Assembly (NCBI GenBank): GCA_019914995.1
Contig: CM034134.1
Coordinates: forward strand, 4,658,463 to 4,722,462
Direction: 5' to 3'
DNA from: Acanthochlamys bracteata
Lineage: Eukaryota; Streptophyta; Magnoliopsida; Pandanales; Velloziaceae
Length of the DNA: 64,000 nt
A model generated the notes under the pieces. The model searched no databases and was not told the origin of the DNA. It saw only the letters and a program-made list of their open reading frames with translations. Every line of letters begins with the position of its first letter. Position 1 is the stretch's first letter. Positions 24,501 to 34,539 of this stretch are shown in pieces. The position numbers and the translations under genes were made by a program.

Positions 24501-24552
24501 TTGGGCTTGTTTAATCCAATGCCAATCATGACTCTTGGGTTGGGTTGTGACA
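21512..24552 (+). mobile_element. Solo LTR 3 (3.04 kb) inserted in gypsy gag
   Basis: It runs TGTAATAG to GGGTTGTGACA. Flanking AAGAT (21507-21511) and AAGGT (24553-24557) form a TSD with one later substitution. The gypsy gag reading continues across the insertion: EELRVRLP on the right side, LVGRFCGG on the left. It has all family landmarks including the GC-rich block at 23043-23265. Confidence 0.88.
23043..23265 (+). repeat. Conserved GC-rich block in solo LTR 3
   Basis: Same block as at 17965 and 39018. It includes GGTTCGATCACC at 23180-23191, which resembles an RNA polymerase III B box. Confidence 0.8.
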
Positions 24553-24557
24553 AAGGT

Positions 24558-25519
24558 AGGCGAACCCGGAGCTCTTCAAAAGCCTTCAAATATTCACTGA
24601 AGGAGCCTGTTTGATGGAGTTGGTGCATGGAGAAACTGGGGTTTCCAAATGCCAATGGACCTAAGCGCATCATTAGAGTGTCCTTAAGTTCCTCCCACAT
24701 ATGTTGTGGCCGATTATGTTCAACGCTTTGGTACCACCTATTAGCTTCGCCTTATAGGTGCATAATTACCACACCAACCCTCTCGCAAGGAGGTATATGA
24801 TGAAAATTGAAGTACTTATCAGCGGAGTACAACCACTCAGCTGGTTCCGAGCCATCGAAATACTGAAATTTGTGTTTTTCTCTTGGCCCTTGATTAAATT
24901 GTTCTGAAAAGTAGGCGGGTTGCTGCTTATGCCTGAAATTTGCTTGGCTCGGTAGTGGTTTTTTTGATTTGTAGGGGCTCTATGCTGGTTGTAGTGGTTG
25001 GAGTTTGAAGGGCCTACCAAACCAATTTGATGCTTTGTAGGTGCTGGAGGTGTCTGTGCCCAACGGTGATCTTGTCCAATAGGGTTAGGGGTTTGTAGAA
25101 AGAGGGAATTTTCGGTTGACACTATAGAGTTGCCGAAAGGATTGTATGGTTGTCGTCCAGCCAAGGTTCCTCCAGAAGTGTGCCTACTTTGGTGGTGGTC
25201 TTTTGTTGGGAAGGCGTTGGCAAATTCCAACGCCTTTCCTTTTTGCAATTCTAAAACCATCTCCGTAAGGTGGTTGAATCTTTCGGTCAAGGTGTCCATC
25301 TGGTTGAATCTTTCTGTTATGGTTGAATCTTTTTATCATAGCATCTAGCCGATTCAAGATACCGGTCTCCTCTTTGTTTTTCTCTAATCTTACTAACGGA
25401 GGTGATGGTGATCTTTGCATGATTTTTTCGATGGTGATGGTAGATGATGATTCTTGGGCTTGAGGTGATCCTGGTGCCGTCATGCCTTTGTTCTTCATGA
25501 ACCTGGGCTCTGATACCAA
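24558..25519 (-). pseudogene. Gypsy gag, N-terminal half
   Basis: A start codon at 25519 lies in the primer-site region. The reading continues through a Ser/Pro-rich segment, then after a frameshift (about 25290) through MDTLTERFNHLTEMVLELQK, a Gln/Asn-rich linker with NPIGQDHRWAQTPP, and the gag core MWEELKDTLMMRLGP, then SFSEYLKAFEELRVRLP, ending at the LTR 3 insertion. In-frame breaks also lie near 24766. Confidence 0.8.
25507..25518 (-). other. Primer-binding site, initiator Met tRNA
   Basis: The minus strand reads TGGTATCAGAGC, complementary to the 3' end of plant initiator tRNA-Met, 3 bases after the 5' LTR end TTGTATCA. Confidence 0.9.
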
Positions 25520-25521
25520 GT

Positions 25522-26016
25522 TGATACAACTTCACTATGATATCCACGTCCTAGCTAGCTGAATTGAACTAGAATTATAAGGAACTACTTGAATTCAATC
25601 TCCTCCCCTACTATGGCTATGATACACCTTATTTATACAAGAGGTAGTTCTACACAAGTGGAATACTCCTCTTGAATTACAACTCTAAAGAATCCATATT
25701 GGATTTTAAAACAACTCTAAAAGTCCTTATTGAATTAAAATACCTAAATGATGCACCAGGCGCAGGCACAGGCGCTAGGCTACCTTGTTCAAATATATCC
25801 TTGGCGCCCTCCCACTGCGCTCAGCTCCAGCCTTGGCCGAGTGCAATCCACGCCTGCCGCTTTTGCTGAGTTCACTCCCAACATCCCGGGCATGTTCGGC
25901 ACCTCCCCGTCGGTCTTCTATTCTGGCGAGGTCTTCCACCGTGTTCTTTCCTTATCTCGGGTTCATCAATACCCAATGAACTCTCTGTTTCTTGTGCTTA
26001 CTGATCAATTGCATCA
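25522..26016 (-). repeat. 5' LTR of the gypsy element
   Basis: It is 495 bp, homologous to 12320-12799, and carries the same TGATACAACTTC and GCATCA ends. Confidence 0.92.
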
Positions 26017-26582
26017 TCTTGTATGGTCCATTTTTAACTAGGTATGCTAGTTTTGGTGTTTACTACGAAAGTACCCGCTCTGCATTTTTTGGTTTTGTTA
26101 GAAGCTGAAGAACAATGAAGAAGAACATGAACAAGAAGAAGAAGAATAACATCAACAACACAAGTGCTAGATTCAATAATACATCAAGATGGTCTTCTAC
26201 AAAAGAGAAGTTCCTCCTGAAAAGACAAACTACCATAAACAAACTATCGTAATTAAATTAAAATAATGACAACGGAGATCAAGAGTAGTAACTCTATTCA
26301 ACTTAAGCTACTACGAACAGAGCTTACCTAGATTATTGACGATAGAAGAAGAAGAAGAAAGAGGACTTACCTAGATTGTCGACAGCAAAGCAGCAGAGGC
26401 AAATTGAGGTGCGGCGCAGGCAAGAGCACTGGAGAATCGGGTGCAGGCAGGCGAACATCGGCTAGAGATGGAGAAGAGAAAAACGAAAAGGAAAGCTTGT
26501 GTAAATTGTACAAAAGCTTGAGGTTACTATAGGACATTCGCTATTTTAACATAAAACAAAATTTTCTTGCTTTTGGTTATAA
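26017..26582. other. Spacer with GAA-rich tracts
   Basis: No domain recognised. GAAGAA-type purine tracts lie at 26100-26170 and 26345-26365, and a GC-richer stretch follows at 26390-26470. Confidence 0.45.
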
Positions 26583-26769
26583 TTAGGGTCTGTTTGGATT
26601 GAGTGTAATACAGAGCGATAGAAAGTAAGTGAACTTACTATTTTCTGTTGTTCTTGTTTGACAATAAATTCATAAGATTAATGGGGAATAAAACTTCTTC
26701 GCCGTTAATCTCAATTGAGCAGTAATCCGTTACACCATGTGAGGTGTAACATAGAGTGAAAGAATTTTT

Positions 26770-27177
26770 GTGTCTGTTGAAGTTCTTAAATTTCAATATT
26801 ACCCATTATGTTTAAACAAATCTACTGCTCTTCGTCCTCAAGTCCTCTCGTTTTTGGCTACCGCTCGTCGCATCCGGCTCGCCTCTGCTCATCTGTGCCT
26901 CGCTGCCGAACAATGGACAGAAGCTGTGGTAGGGAACACTAATGGCTTCAGTCCAGAAAACTCAGATCAAAACCTTCTTTGCTCTGACAATGCCGGCTTC
27001 ACCAATCCCTCCATCATCGATGAAACCAATCAATCGTTCGTAAACAACAACTACAAGAACAACAATTTCGTCGTTGGAGTCATTGAACCAGCTGTGCGAT
27101 TTAATAGCACAGAATCCAGAATCCTTCTCTCACAAGATAAACTGGATTTTCAGCCACTGTTTCTCTCTCTTGACTGA
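26770..27177 (+). CDS. Open frame of unknown function inside PIF-like copy 2
   Basis: A 135-residue frame of normal amino-acid composition starts about 180 bp inside terminus A. It has an Asn-rich middle (QSFVNNNYKNNN) and ends LDFQPLFLSLD. It is followed within 15 bp by a possible GT donor (ATTGTAGGTGATAC), so it could be a first exon rather than a whole gene. I recognise no domain, signal peptide or membrane segment. It may be a captured host exon or chance. Confidence 0.3.
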   Translation: MSVEVLKFQYYPLCLNKSTALRPQVLSFLATARRIRLASAHLCLAAEQWTEAVVGNTNGFSPENSDQNLLCSDNAGFTNPSIIDETNQSFVNNNYKNNNFVVGVIEPAVRFNSTESRILLSQDKLDFQPLFLSLD

Positions 27178-27851
27178 ATTGTAGGTGATACATAGCTGTT
27201 TCTCTTCATTTTAATCTCTTTATGATTGCTAATTTCTTTTTTTGATCGACTGCAGCTGGTAGAATAATATCATTGGATGATAATCGGTAGTTTTTATGAA
27301 GAACGTTTTAAGGTGAGCCTTCTTTTCACTTACTTTCTTCTGATTACATTTATTTATGCTTAGAATTCTGGCTTAAATATCACATGCACCACTTCTTCGA
27401 ACTTGCAATGTTAATCTTCTCTCAGTATATTCAATTTTATTTTGCTGTTTGCTGAAATAATTAGCATCATATAAATATATAACTAGTTTCTCAAACATAG
27501 AGCACTATCAATATTTTTTTGCACCGGTTCAAGTAAACCAACAGAAAAGTCATGCATCCACAAAGTTGTTATAAAACTTTCTGGAGTATGAATATCATAG
27601 CAACTTATTATATATCACTATGCTATAGGCCTCAGAATCTTGATAAGACAACCTTGAAATTGCTTAATTTATTAGCATATTACTTCAATTAATATTTACT
27701 AGCAATTAATTGTGTATCGCAATGTTACTGTCACATCATTTATTTAATTACATAGATTTTATAGTTTCTGTAAATGATTTTTTTTTATTTGGCATGCTTG
27801 ACATGGTATCCTTTCTTTGTTTAACTAAATAGCTTAATTCAGTAACCTATG

Positions 27852-28400
27852 TAGTGTTGGCAATTCAGATTCCTGGTTCGGTTTCGGATTGATCCATATA
27901 ATAACCAGATCAAAATTATTCAACCCTAATCCGACCCATTTATTTATATGGGTCAAAATATTATCAACTCTAACCCAACCTATTCATAACTGGTCAAACT
28001 CGAGTCGACCCATTAAATAATCAAAAATATTAAAATAAATTTTATAAATATTAATTTATATTAATAATATATAAAAAGTACTAATTGTGATATATTTAAA
28101 AAGAAAAATATTAATTTTGACAAAATTTATAAATTAAATAAAAATTGGTTAAATTAAGATAAATTAAAAAATATATATATACAAATTAAATTCAAATTTT
28201 TTGCTATTATTTTTTAATTATTAAGTAATATATACTATATAAATAGTTAAACGTGTCAATTTCGAGTCGACCCGAACCCGTTTAAAATTTTCGGATCATT
28301 TTCGGGTCAATACGAGATCGATCCGAATCCGACTAAAGCTTATCCGGATCCGACTTTTTCGGGTCGGATTTTCAGGTCGAGTCAAAATTTGCCACCTCTA
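27852..28400. mobile_element. hAT-like MITE
   Basis: Termini are TAGTGTTGGCAA and, on the complement, TAGAGGTGGCAA. They are flanked by AACCTATG (27844-27851) and AAGCTATG (28401-28408), an 8 bp duplication with one mismatch, as expected for hAT. The 549 bp interior is AT-rich with many GGGTCGA/GACCCGA-type motifs near the ends and no ORF. Confidence 0.75.
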
Positions 28401-28973
28401 AAGCTATGTTCTTGAATACCATGTGCGGCCTAAAAGTTCCCTTTCTTTCAAACATGTAGTTTATTCTCGATAGTAGGACAATTTTGTTCTCGTAATATTT
28501 GCCTCTTAATGTCTGGATGTTTTGTCTCAAAATTCACATAAAATAAGGATGTCTACTTGTAGGATGCGTAAGACAAAGATCTAATGAAACTATTCTTCTT
28601 CACTTTATTTTTAACTATATGTTTATTTCTTTTTCAAAATAAAAGAAAAACTCTCTTTAATATTGATCAAATTCATTTTGCTCATGCTAAGCTTTGTTTG
28701 TTAACTCCATGCTTATAGGTGTCAGATTTCCTTCTTTGCTTGTGGAGCTAGTTTCTTTACTGCCGTTGTGGTCCCTGTTATTTTTATTGCTTGCTGCTGG
28801 TGTTTGTTTCTGAAGCTGTGGCTATCGTTTGAAGTTCCTATTAAAGCTACTGCTGTGGATGCTCTCTTTTGATTTTCTCCATCAATGATATAGTGTTGGA
28901 CTTGTGTTTTGAATGTTATGCATATTTATTCTAGATTGTTTTACCTAATGCCTAATGCTTTCTGCTTTCTTTT

Positions 28974-29115
28974 GCAGATTAGGCAGCCAACATTTGTGGA
29001 TGGATTTTTTTGTTTTATGCAGACTGGGCAGCCAACATTGCTCTGTGCTATTACTTTTTGCAGATTGGGCAATCCTTAGATATGCTATTTTTTCGCAGAC
29101 TGCGCAGCCAACAAT
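28974..29115 (+). repeat. Four-copy degenerate repeat with splice-acceptor-like cores
   Basis: GCAGAYTRGGCAGCCAACA-like units start at 28974, 29019, 29060 and 29095. Each is preceded by a T-rich stretch, so each resembles a 3' splice site. Spacing shrinks 45, 41 and 35 bp. Confidence 0.7.
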
Positions 29116-30691
29116 GTTAGAAGTAGTAGTGATGATGTATCTAACATTATGTATGTAACAGTACGAGAATGTATGCAGTTATGATGTATCTAACATAGTA
29201 GTTAATGATGTATGAGAAAAGTACAATGTTAGATACATCACAATGTTACAAGCTGCTGATGTATATAACATTATGAGAATGTATGCAATTAAGGAATTTA
29301 TGACTGTTGTAGATATGTGAATATTTTGAATACAAGTCTACTGATGTGATGATTTTGAATACAAGTCTCCTTGTCATGAGAATGTATGCAGTTTAAGGAA
29401 TTCATTTGAATGCAAGTCTACTGATGTATTCAAAATTATGAATATTTTGTTGATATGCTTGCTTTCCTAAATAGATTTGTGGATGAGCAAAAGTTTTCTT
29501 TGAATGCTAAGGATTGAATATTTGTTGATATGCTTGGTTTTCATTCAATATGCAACATTACTTGTTAATGAATTCAGAAAGTTGTAGCAGGTTTGAAAAG
29601 GAAACAATTCATACCACTGTGATTTAATATGCAACATTACATAACCACCACCTCAAATGAAAAATTAAAAAATACACTACTATAGAATGTCATTCAATAT
29701 GCCAAACTTGTTTTCTTGTCAAACAAACTGCACTAGAATCCCTTACATAGCCAACTGATCATGTAGAACTGCAGATCCCTGACACCTGATACGGCTTCCT
29801 CAAACATGTACCCTGCTGGTCCACAGAGGCAAATCTGAAATGCTAGTGTTTTCCAACTGTATCATCAATATGATCACAGAGAACCAGAATTTTGATCAAG
29901 AGCTCAACCTATGTTCTTAGAGAGATGTGTAATGTATGTGTTTGTATCTTACTGGGTCAGTAGATGATCCATTCGTTTGTTGCTGGATTTCCCTTGACAG
30001 ATACAGAGTGAGTAGACGCATCAGAATTGGAACCAAGTCAAAACCACTCTTGTTGGGTTTCACCAGAAAATACCATATGGTGATGCTTGTCGATTCCATT
30101 GAGATCCTTGTAGTCAACTGAATCACTCACATTATACACTAATTCTGCATCATCAAAACACCATTATAAGCAAACCATCAAGAACCACCACAGAGCTATA
30201 CAATAGAAATATCAGCCAAGACAGCTCGATGATATTCAAACCATTACTCCAAATATTGTGGAAGTGTCAGCAACAACATTTAAGCCGAAAATTCTCGTAT
30301 ATGATATAATTCACCAAGTCTCACAACTCTCTAGCTTTGCATAAACTGAACCTTGCTTTTGGGTGCTTCTCAGTTACTCGAATCAAGTTTCAGGAGTGAT
30401 TCTAACATCTCAAGAGAAATAGAAGAAACGAACGTCACCAAACAAATAAAAATAAATATTTTTTACCTTTTAGGCGAAACTTAGAACTTTTTTTTAGGTC
30501 CTCAAAGCACACATGCCTCAAATTCCATTCAAAGAAACCAAATTTTCCCAAACAAAATCCCAAAAAGTCTTTGTTTTTTCAGAGGATAATAGTCGGAGTT
30601 GAAACCACTCATGCTCTTAAAGTAAGAAAACCAACAAAAAATGAGCAAGTTGAACTAACTGCAACTCCAAAATAGCAATCAAACACAGCTT

Positions 30692-31333
30692 CATTTCTTT
30701 CGTTGTTGTGGAAGAGAACCTAGAAAAATCTCTATCCTCCGCAGCGTTGGCCATTGCGACAGAGCTCGACGAGCTCATCGAATTCCTATCATCTGCTTCT
30801 CCTCAAAGTAACTCTCCATCAATTCAAATCCAATCTTTTCTTCGTTCGCGCTAAGCTAAAAATTCAAAATCCAACTACAAAATTATGAACAGTTACAGAT
30901 GATTCCAGCGACTCTTAATTTTAACTAGAATTCAAACAGCCAGCTCAAAATTTATCTAAATTCAAACTTAATTCAACTCAGAAACACAAAAATACTTTAA
31001 GAACTAAAAAAAAGAAGAACCACGTAAATCTAGTTTTGAAACAAATTGAATTGGACCAACAATAAGAAAGCAACCACATAACAAAGGAGCAACAGAACAA
31101 ACACAAAAATTGAGCAGGTGATACATCTAAAAGTCAAGAGAAACTAGATAGAAAAAACGAATCTTTAGCTTAGCGCGAACGAAGAAAAAGATTGGATTTT
31201 TAATTGATAGAGAGTTACTTGAGGAGAAGCAGATGATTGAAACCCAATGAGCTCGTCGAGCTCTGTCGCAATGGCCAACACTGCGGACGAGAGAAATTTT
31301 TCGAGGACCTCTTCCACAACAACGAAAGAAATG
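30692..31333. repeat. 174 bp inverted repeat with exon-like content
   Basis: Arm 1 (30692-30865) and arm 2 (31159-31333) are inverted copies separated by 293 bp. Each arm encodes outward the same peptide core, LAIATELDELI, followed by SSASPQ and a GT donor-like AGTAACTCTC. In arm 1 this is on the plus strand (EENLEKSLSSAALAIATEL), in arm 2 on the minus strand (EEVLEKFLSSAVLAIATEL). Conservation of the frame suggests an exon origin; the source gene is not recognised. A transcript across it would fold into a long hairpin. Confidence 0.75.
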
Positions 31334-31592
31334 CTCCTCTTCGGTGCTAGCAATTCTTAAACCAAAAAACACAAAAAAATATTTGGATCTTTTTATAAAA
31401 ATTACTTTTATTTACTCTACAGTTATCAAACAACAATAACCATGCACTCTTCATTATTCTTATTAATATATCCAAACAAGACGAGATTAATTTATTACTT
31501 ATACTCTCATTTTTATCCGAATAATCTCCTCTTGTTTAATCTTACTTTTATTTTTTTCTTACTTATTACTCCTCTATCCAAGTAGACCATTA

Positions 31593-31839
31593 CTCTCCGT
31601 ATAAGAGTAATAGAGACAAGTTTTACTCTCCATTACTCTTATAAATTTGTTACCAAATAAGAGCAACGAAAAGTAATTGATTCACTTACTCTCTATTGCT
31701 CCTATTTTGTTCTCAATTCCAACAGAGTGCAATCTCCTTCATTGCTGCTGTCTTCTTCTTCCTCTGACCATCTTCTCTCTTCTCAACTGCTGTCTTTCTA
31801 CCATCGCTCGGTCTAACATCGACATCACACTGATCTTGG
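31593..31839 (-). repeat. Partial terminus A of the PIF-like family plus pyrimidine-rich flank
   Basis: On the minus strand, 31730 down to 31593 matches terminus A (TTGGAATTGAGAAC..AGTAAGTGAAT). Copy 2 therefore inserted next to or into an older family member. 31735-31839 is CT-rich with no domain; after removing the CACTA insertion it joins the sequence at 43671. Confidence 0.5.
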
Positions 31840-31872
31840 GAACATTACAAGAAAAATGGTCTACTACAATTA

Positions 31873-32320
31873 AAAAAATAAGTCGCAGCTTAGAATTGCT
31901 AGTCGCAATTAACTATGGCGACTAACATAATTTAGTCGCCAGAGCAGTCGCTATTGCTTAGTCACTCCTAATAATCGCAACTGGAATTGGTGGCCAATCG
32001 CCATTACCTAAGACAGTAGTGATTAGGAACAGCTAGTCGCCATTATCTCAAGAGCGACTAAGTCAACGTAGTCATTGTTGATGCAGTAACAACGGCTGAC
32101 ATAGAGTAAGTTGCAACTATCCATAGCGACTAACTTTGTCTGTGTCGCTATTAATGTAACTGCGACTAAATTGGTTGTAGTTGCAGCCATTAGCAGCGAC
32201 TATCTTTTCTTTTGTCCCTACTAGTTTAGGAAAAGCAGTAGCGACTTGTTTCTTTCCTAGTCTCTATTAGCTTGGAAAAATAGGGGCGACTAAGTTGCTT
32301 TTAGTCATCATTATTAGTAG
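31873..32320. repeat. Left subterminal repeat zone of the CACTA element
   Basis: Repeated AGTCGCAAT/AGCGACTAA motifs in both orientations, about one per 25-30 bp. Confidence 0.8.
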
Positions 32321-33049
32321 TTTTAAATTAATATTTTTTAATTTCTTTATTAAAAATATACAAACTAAATAATAATCACCTCACAATTATATTCCACACC
32401 AGAATGATTAAAATAAATAATTCAGCAAAACTAATTAATAATTAACTAAAAATTATTTTACATTAGTCATAGAAATTGTCTTAACGAAAGTAACTATTTA
32501 ATATAATAAGATAATTGTCTTAACGAAACAAAATGGAACCACCAATGAAGCTCAAATCATGGAAGCACCAAGCCCATCATGCATCTAGAAAAAAAAAACA
32601 GAGTATATTTTTTGAATAGTAAAATATCATATAAATTACAATTATATAAAGCGAAGATTGTATATTAAAATTTTAAGAATGCTAATAGAATCTCTTCTAC
32701 TCGTTTGGCCCCCAAAAACAAATCCGATTCTTCCTATGTGTCACTCCAACCGCGACGATCGTGTACTCGTAGGTTTCATATCATTTGGTCACTTATTTTT
32801 CATTTTGAACGCATTAGTTGTTATCAAGTTAAGTTTTCTAATACAAGGATAAAACTAATTAAGTAACAAAACTAAATTAAAAAACTACGATCATAAGCTA
32901 ACATATTACCTATCAAATTGTTTCCGCCTCTCTTTTTAGTCCCCTTATATGGACCACACCATTTCAATGAGATCATTGTATTATTTTTCCTGCATTTCTA
33001 TTTGTTATTGAAGAACAGTGACTTGCGCTTTCAAGCTAGACACTTCGGA

Positions 33050-34401
33050 TGAGCTGTTATTGTCTTTGCGTTTTGGTCCTGGTCCCTTGCCACGATAATA
33101 GCTCGATGCGCTTCCTAAAACATGTTCCATGTCGTGCTCGTGTCATTGGTTTTTCCGATTGTGATGACTCCTTCTAACATTTGAATCAATTGTTGCTATA
33201 ATTTATTATAAACTAATTAATAATATTGAATTGTTGTAAATGATAATTAAACGTCATACTTATATAGTTACTCTTAGTTCATTCTGAACTCTATGATCCT
33301 TTATGTTCTCTGTATTTTTTTGTGTATGTTATCTTGTAGGTCTCTAGTGGGCCCGATCCGTATAGATATTTACATAAAATGAATAAGAATAAAAATTTCA
33401 TATAAAAGTTTAATATTATATAATTACCGTCCGATCAGAAATACTCCCTATAGTTTTACTGCCTCTATGGTAGGGATCTAATTATTTACTGCGTGCATGT
33501 TTCATATTTGATGATCTCGCTATAAAAATGAAGTGATTGTTTGTTAACTAATAAATTTTTATGTTATAATGAAAGTAAGTAAGTTGCACTGCGCACTCAC
33601 CAAACAAGGTCATCGAATAAATTGCATAATAGCTTCCAATCATCATATCTTCCATTCTCTTTAAAATCACGCGGTGGGTTAGCCCTACCTCCCTTCCCAC
33701 ATCCTATGTCCTTATAATGTTGATGAGACTTATACCTCCATTTCTTGTATAACTCTTCTTCTGCCTTGTGCAAGTAATTTTCCATTCCTGAATTTCCAAA
33801 ATCAATCTCAAATTGATCCTATATACAGATTAAATACAATTCTAATCAGTAGATAATATATGTATATAAATAAAAATAAATATGAAGGTTGATATTTTAA
33901 TACCGCTAGCCTTGAGTGTATATGATCAATGACGTCAGGTCTGTTTTTCTCCAACCAAGCCCATCCTTCAATGTTAACCTGAGTATAAGAGCGAAACAAT
34001 ATTCCATACTCTCTAGAAAGCCACTTATGGTGCTCTCCAACAGGCATCCCATCAGCATTAAATTGTAAGTCTTGCTGTACTTTTCCTTATGACTATATAA
34101 GCTAGCTTCATGTGCGACTCTGCGTCTAATTTAAGAATATTTGCAGGAGGATCTTACATATATAATAGCAAAAACAATGTAAATTTTAACATTCAATTAA
34201 AACCGAACCTATAGATGCTTGTAATCGGCCTATGCATAAGAGATGTGAATCCAGGTGATCCCAAAGCATCACCCGAAGATTGACTGCAAGAGATCCCCAA
34301 GTATTACTTGGAGATGCAAATGCTAAAGAGCGCACAACATTAGAGTTTGAAGGAGCTGAGTCAGTGTTGCCACGGGACCTCGATCTAACACCAGGAGCCA
34401 T
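33050..34401 (-). pseudogene. CACTA second ORF (TNPA-like, Transposase_24 family)
   Basis: It starts at 34401 with MAPGVRSRSRGNTDSAPSNS, a Ser-rich N-terminus typical of this ORF. A block at 33808-34047 reads EHHKWLSREYGILFRSYTQV, then NIEGWAWLEKNRPDVIDHIH. A block at 33597-33785 reads WRYKSHQHYKDIGCGKGG, then RANPPRDFKENGRYDDWKLL. The latter is the conserved Y/K-x-H..PP..DW segment of plant Transposase_24 proteins. Introns and frame breaks lie between the blocks. In En/Spm the second protein binds subterminal repeats; that function is inferred by family. The C-terminal end is not clearly defined. Confidence 0.75.
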
Positions 34402-34539
34402 CTTATAGAACTAAAAATCCATAACAACTATATAATAATTAAAGCAATCATTACATATGTATGAGTTTGATATATGTATAAATGCGAAAATGTGACATGA
34501 TATAATAATAAGTAAATTTGTAATACCTTGACCAGTCAC

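Larger units (their letters stand above)
12320..26016 (-). mobile_element. Ty3/gypsy LTR retrotransposon, decayed and multiply nested
   Basis: Read on the minus strand the order is 5' LTR (26016-25522), initiator-Met primer site (25518-25507), gag with zinc knuckle, protease, reverse transcriptase, RNase H, integrase, polypurine tract (12811-12800) and 3' LTR (12799-12320). That order and the integrase GPF..HPMFHVSQLK end place it in Ty3/gypsy. The short tail after HPMFHVSQLK that runs straight into the tract recalls Reina-like chromoviruses, but no chromodomain is visible. Three later insertions split it: a CACTA element and two long LTRs. The flanks (AAATG on the left, TCTTG on the right) do not form a TSD. 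Stops, frameshifts and lost catalytic residues make it inactive. Confidence 0.9.
26586..31589. mobile_element. Large non-autonomous PIF/Harbinger-like element (copy 2), TSD TTA
   Basis: The left terminus A is GGGTCTGTTTGGATTGAG and the complement of the right terminus B is TGGTCTACTTGGATAGAGG. TTA flanks both (26583-26585 and 31590-31592). It shares with copy 1 (8140-10271, inverted) about 190 bp at each end, including a GTTACACC..GAGGTGTAAC motif near terminus A. Nothing readable as PIF transposase was found in the 5 kb interior. It carries a hAT-like MITE, a minisatellite, a 174 bp inverted repeat and an unassigned ORF. Confidence 0.7.

Noticed and set aside
31873..32320. Short regularly recurring motifs that could suggest a CRISPR-like array
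   Set aside because: The units occur in both orientations with variable spacing next to a CACTA terminus and lack constant spacers; this is a eukaryotic genome.
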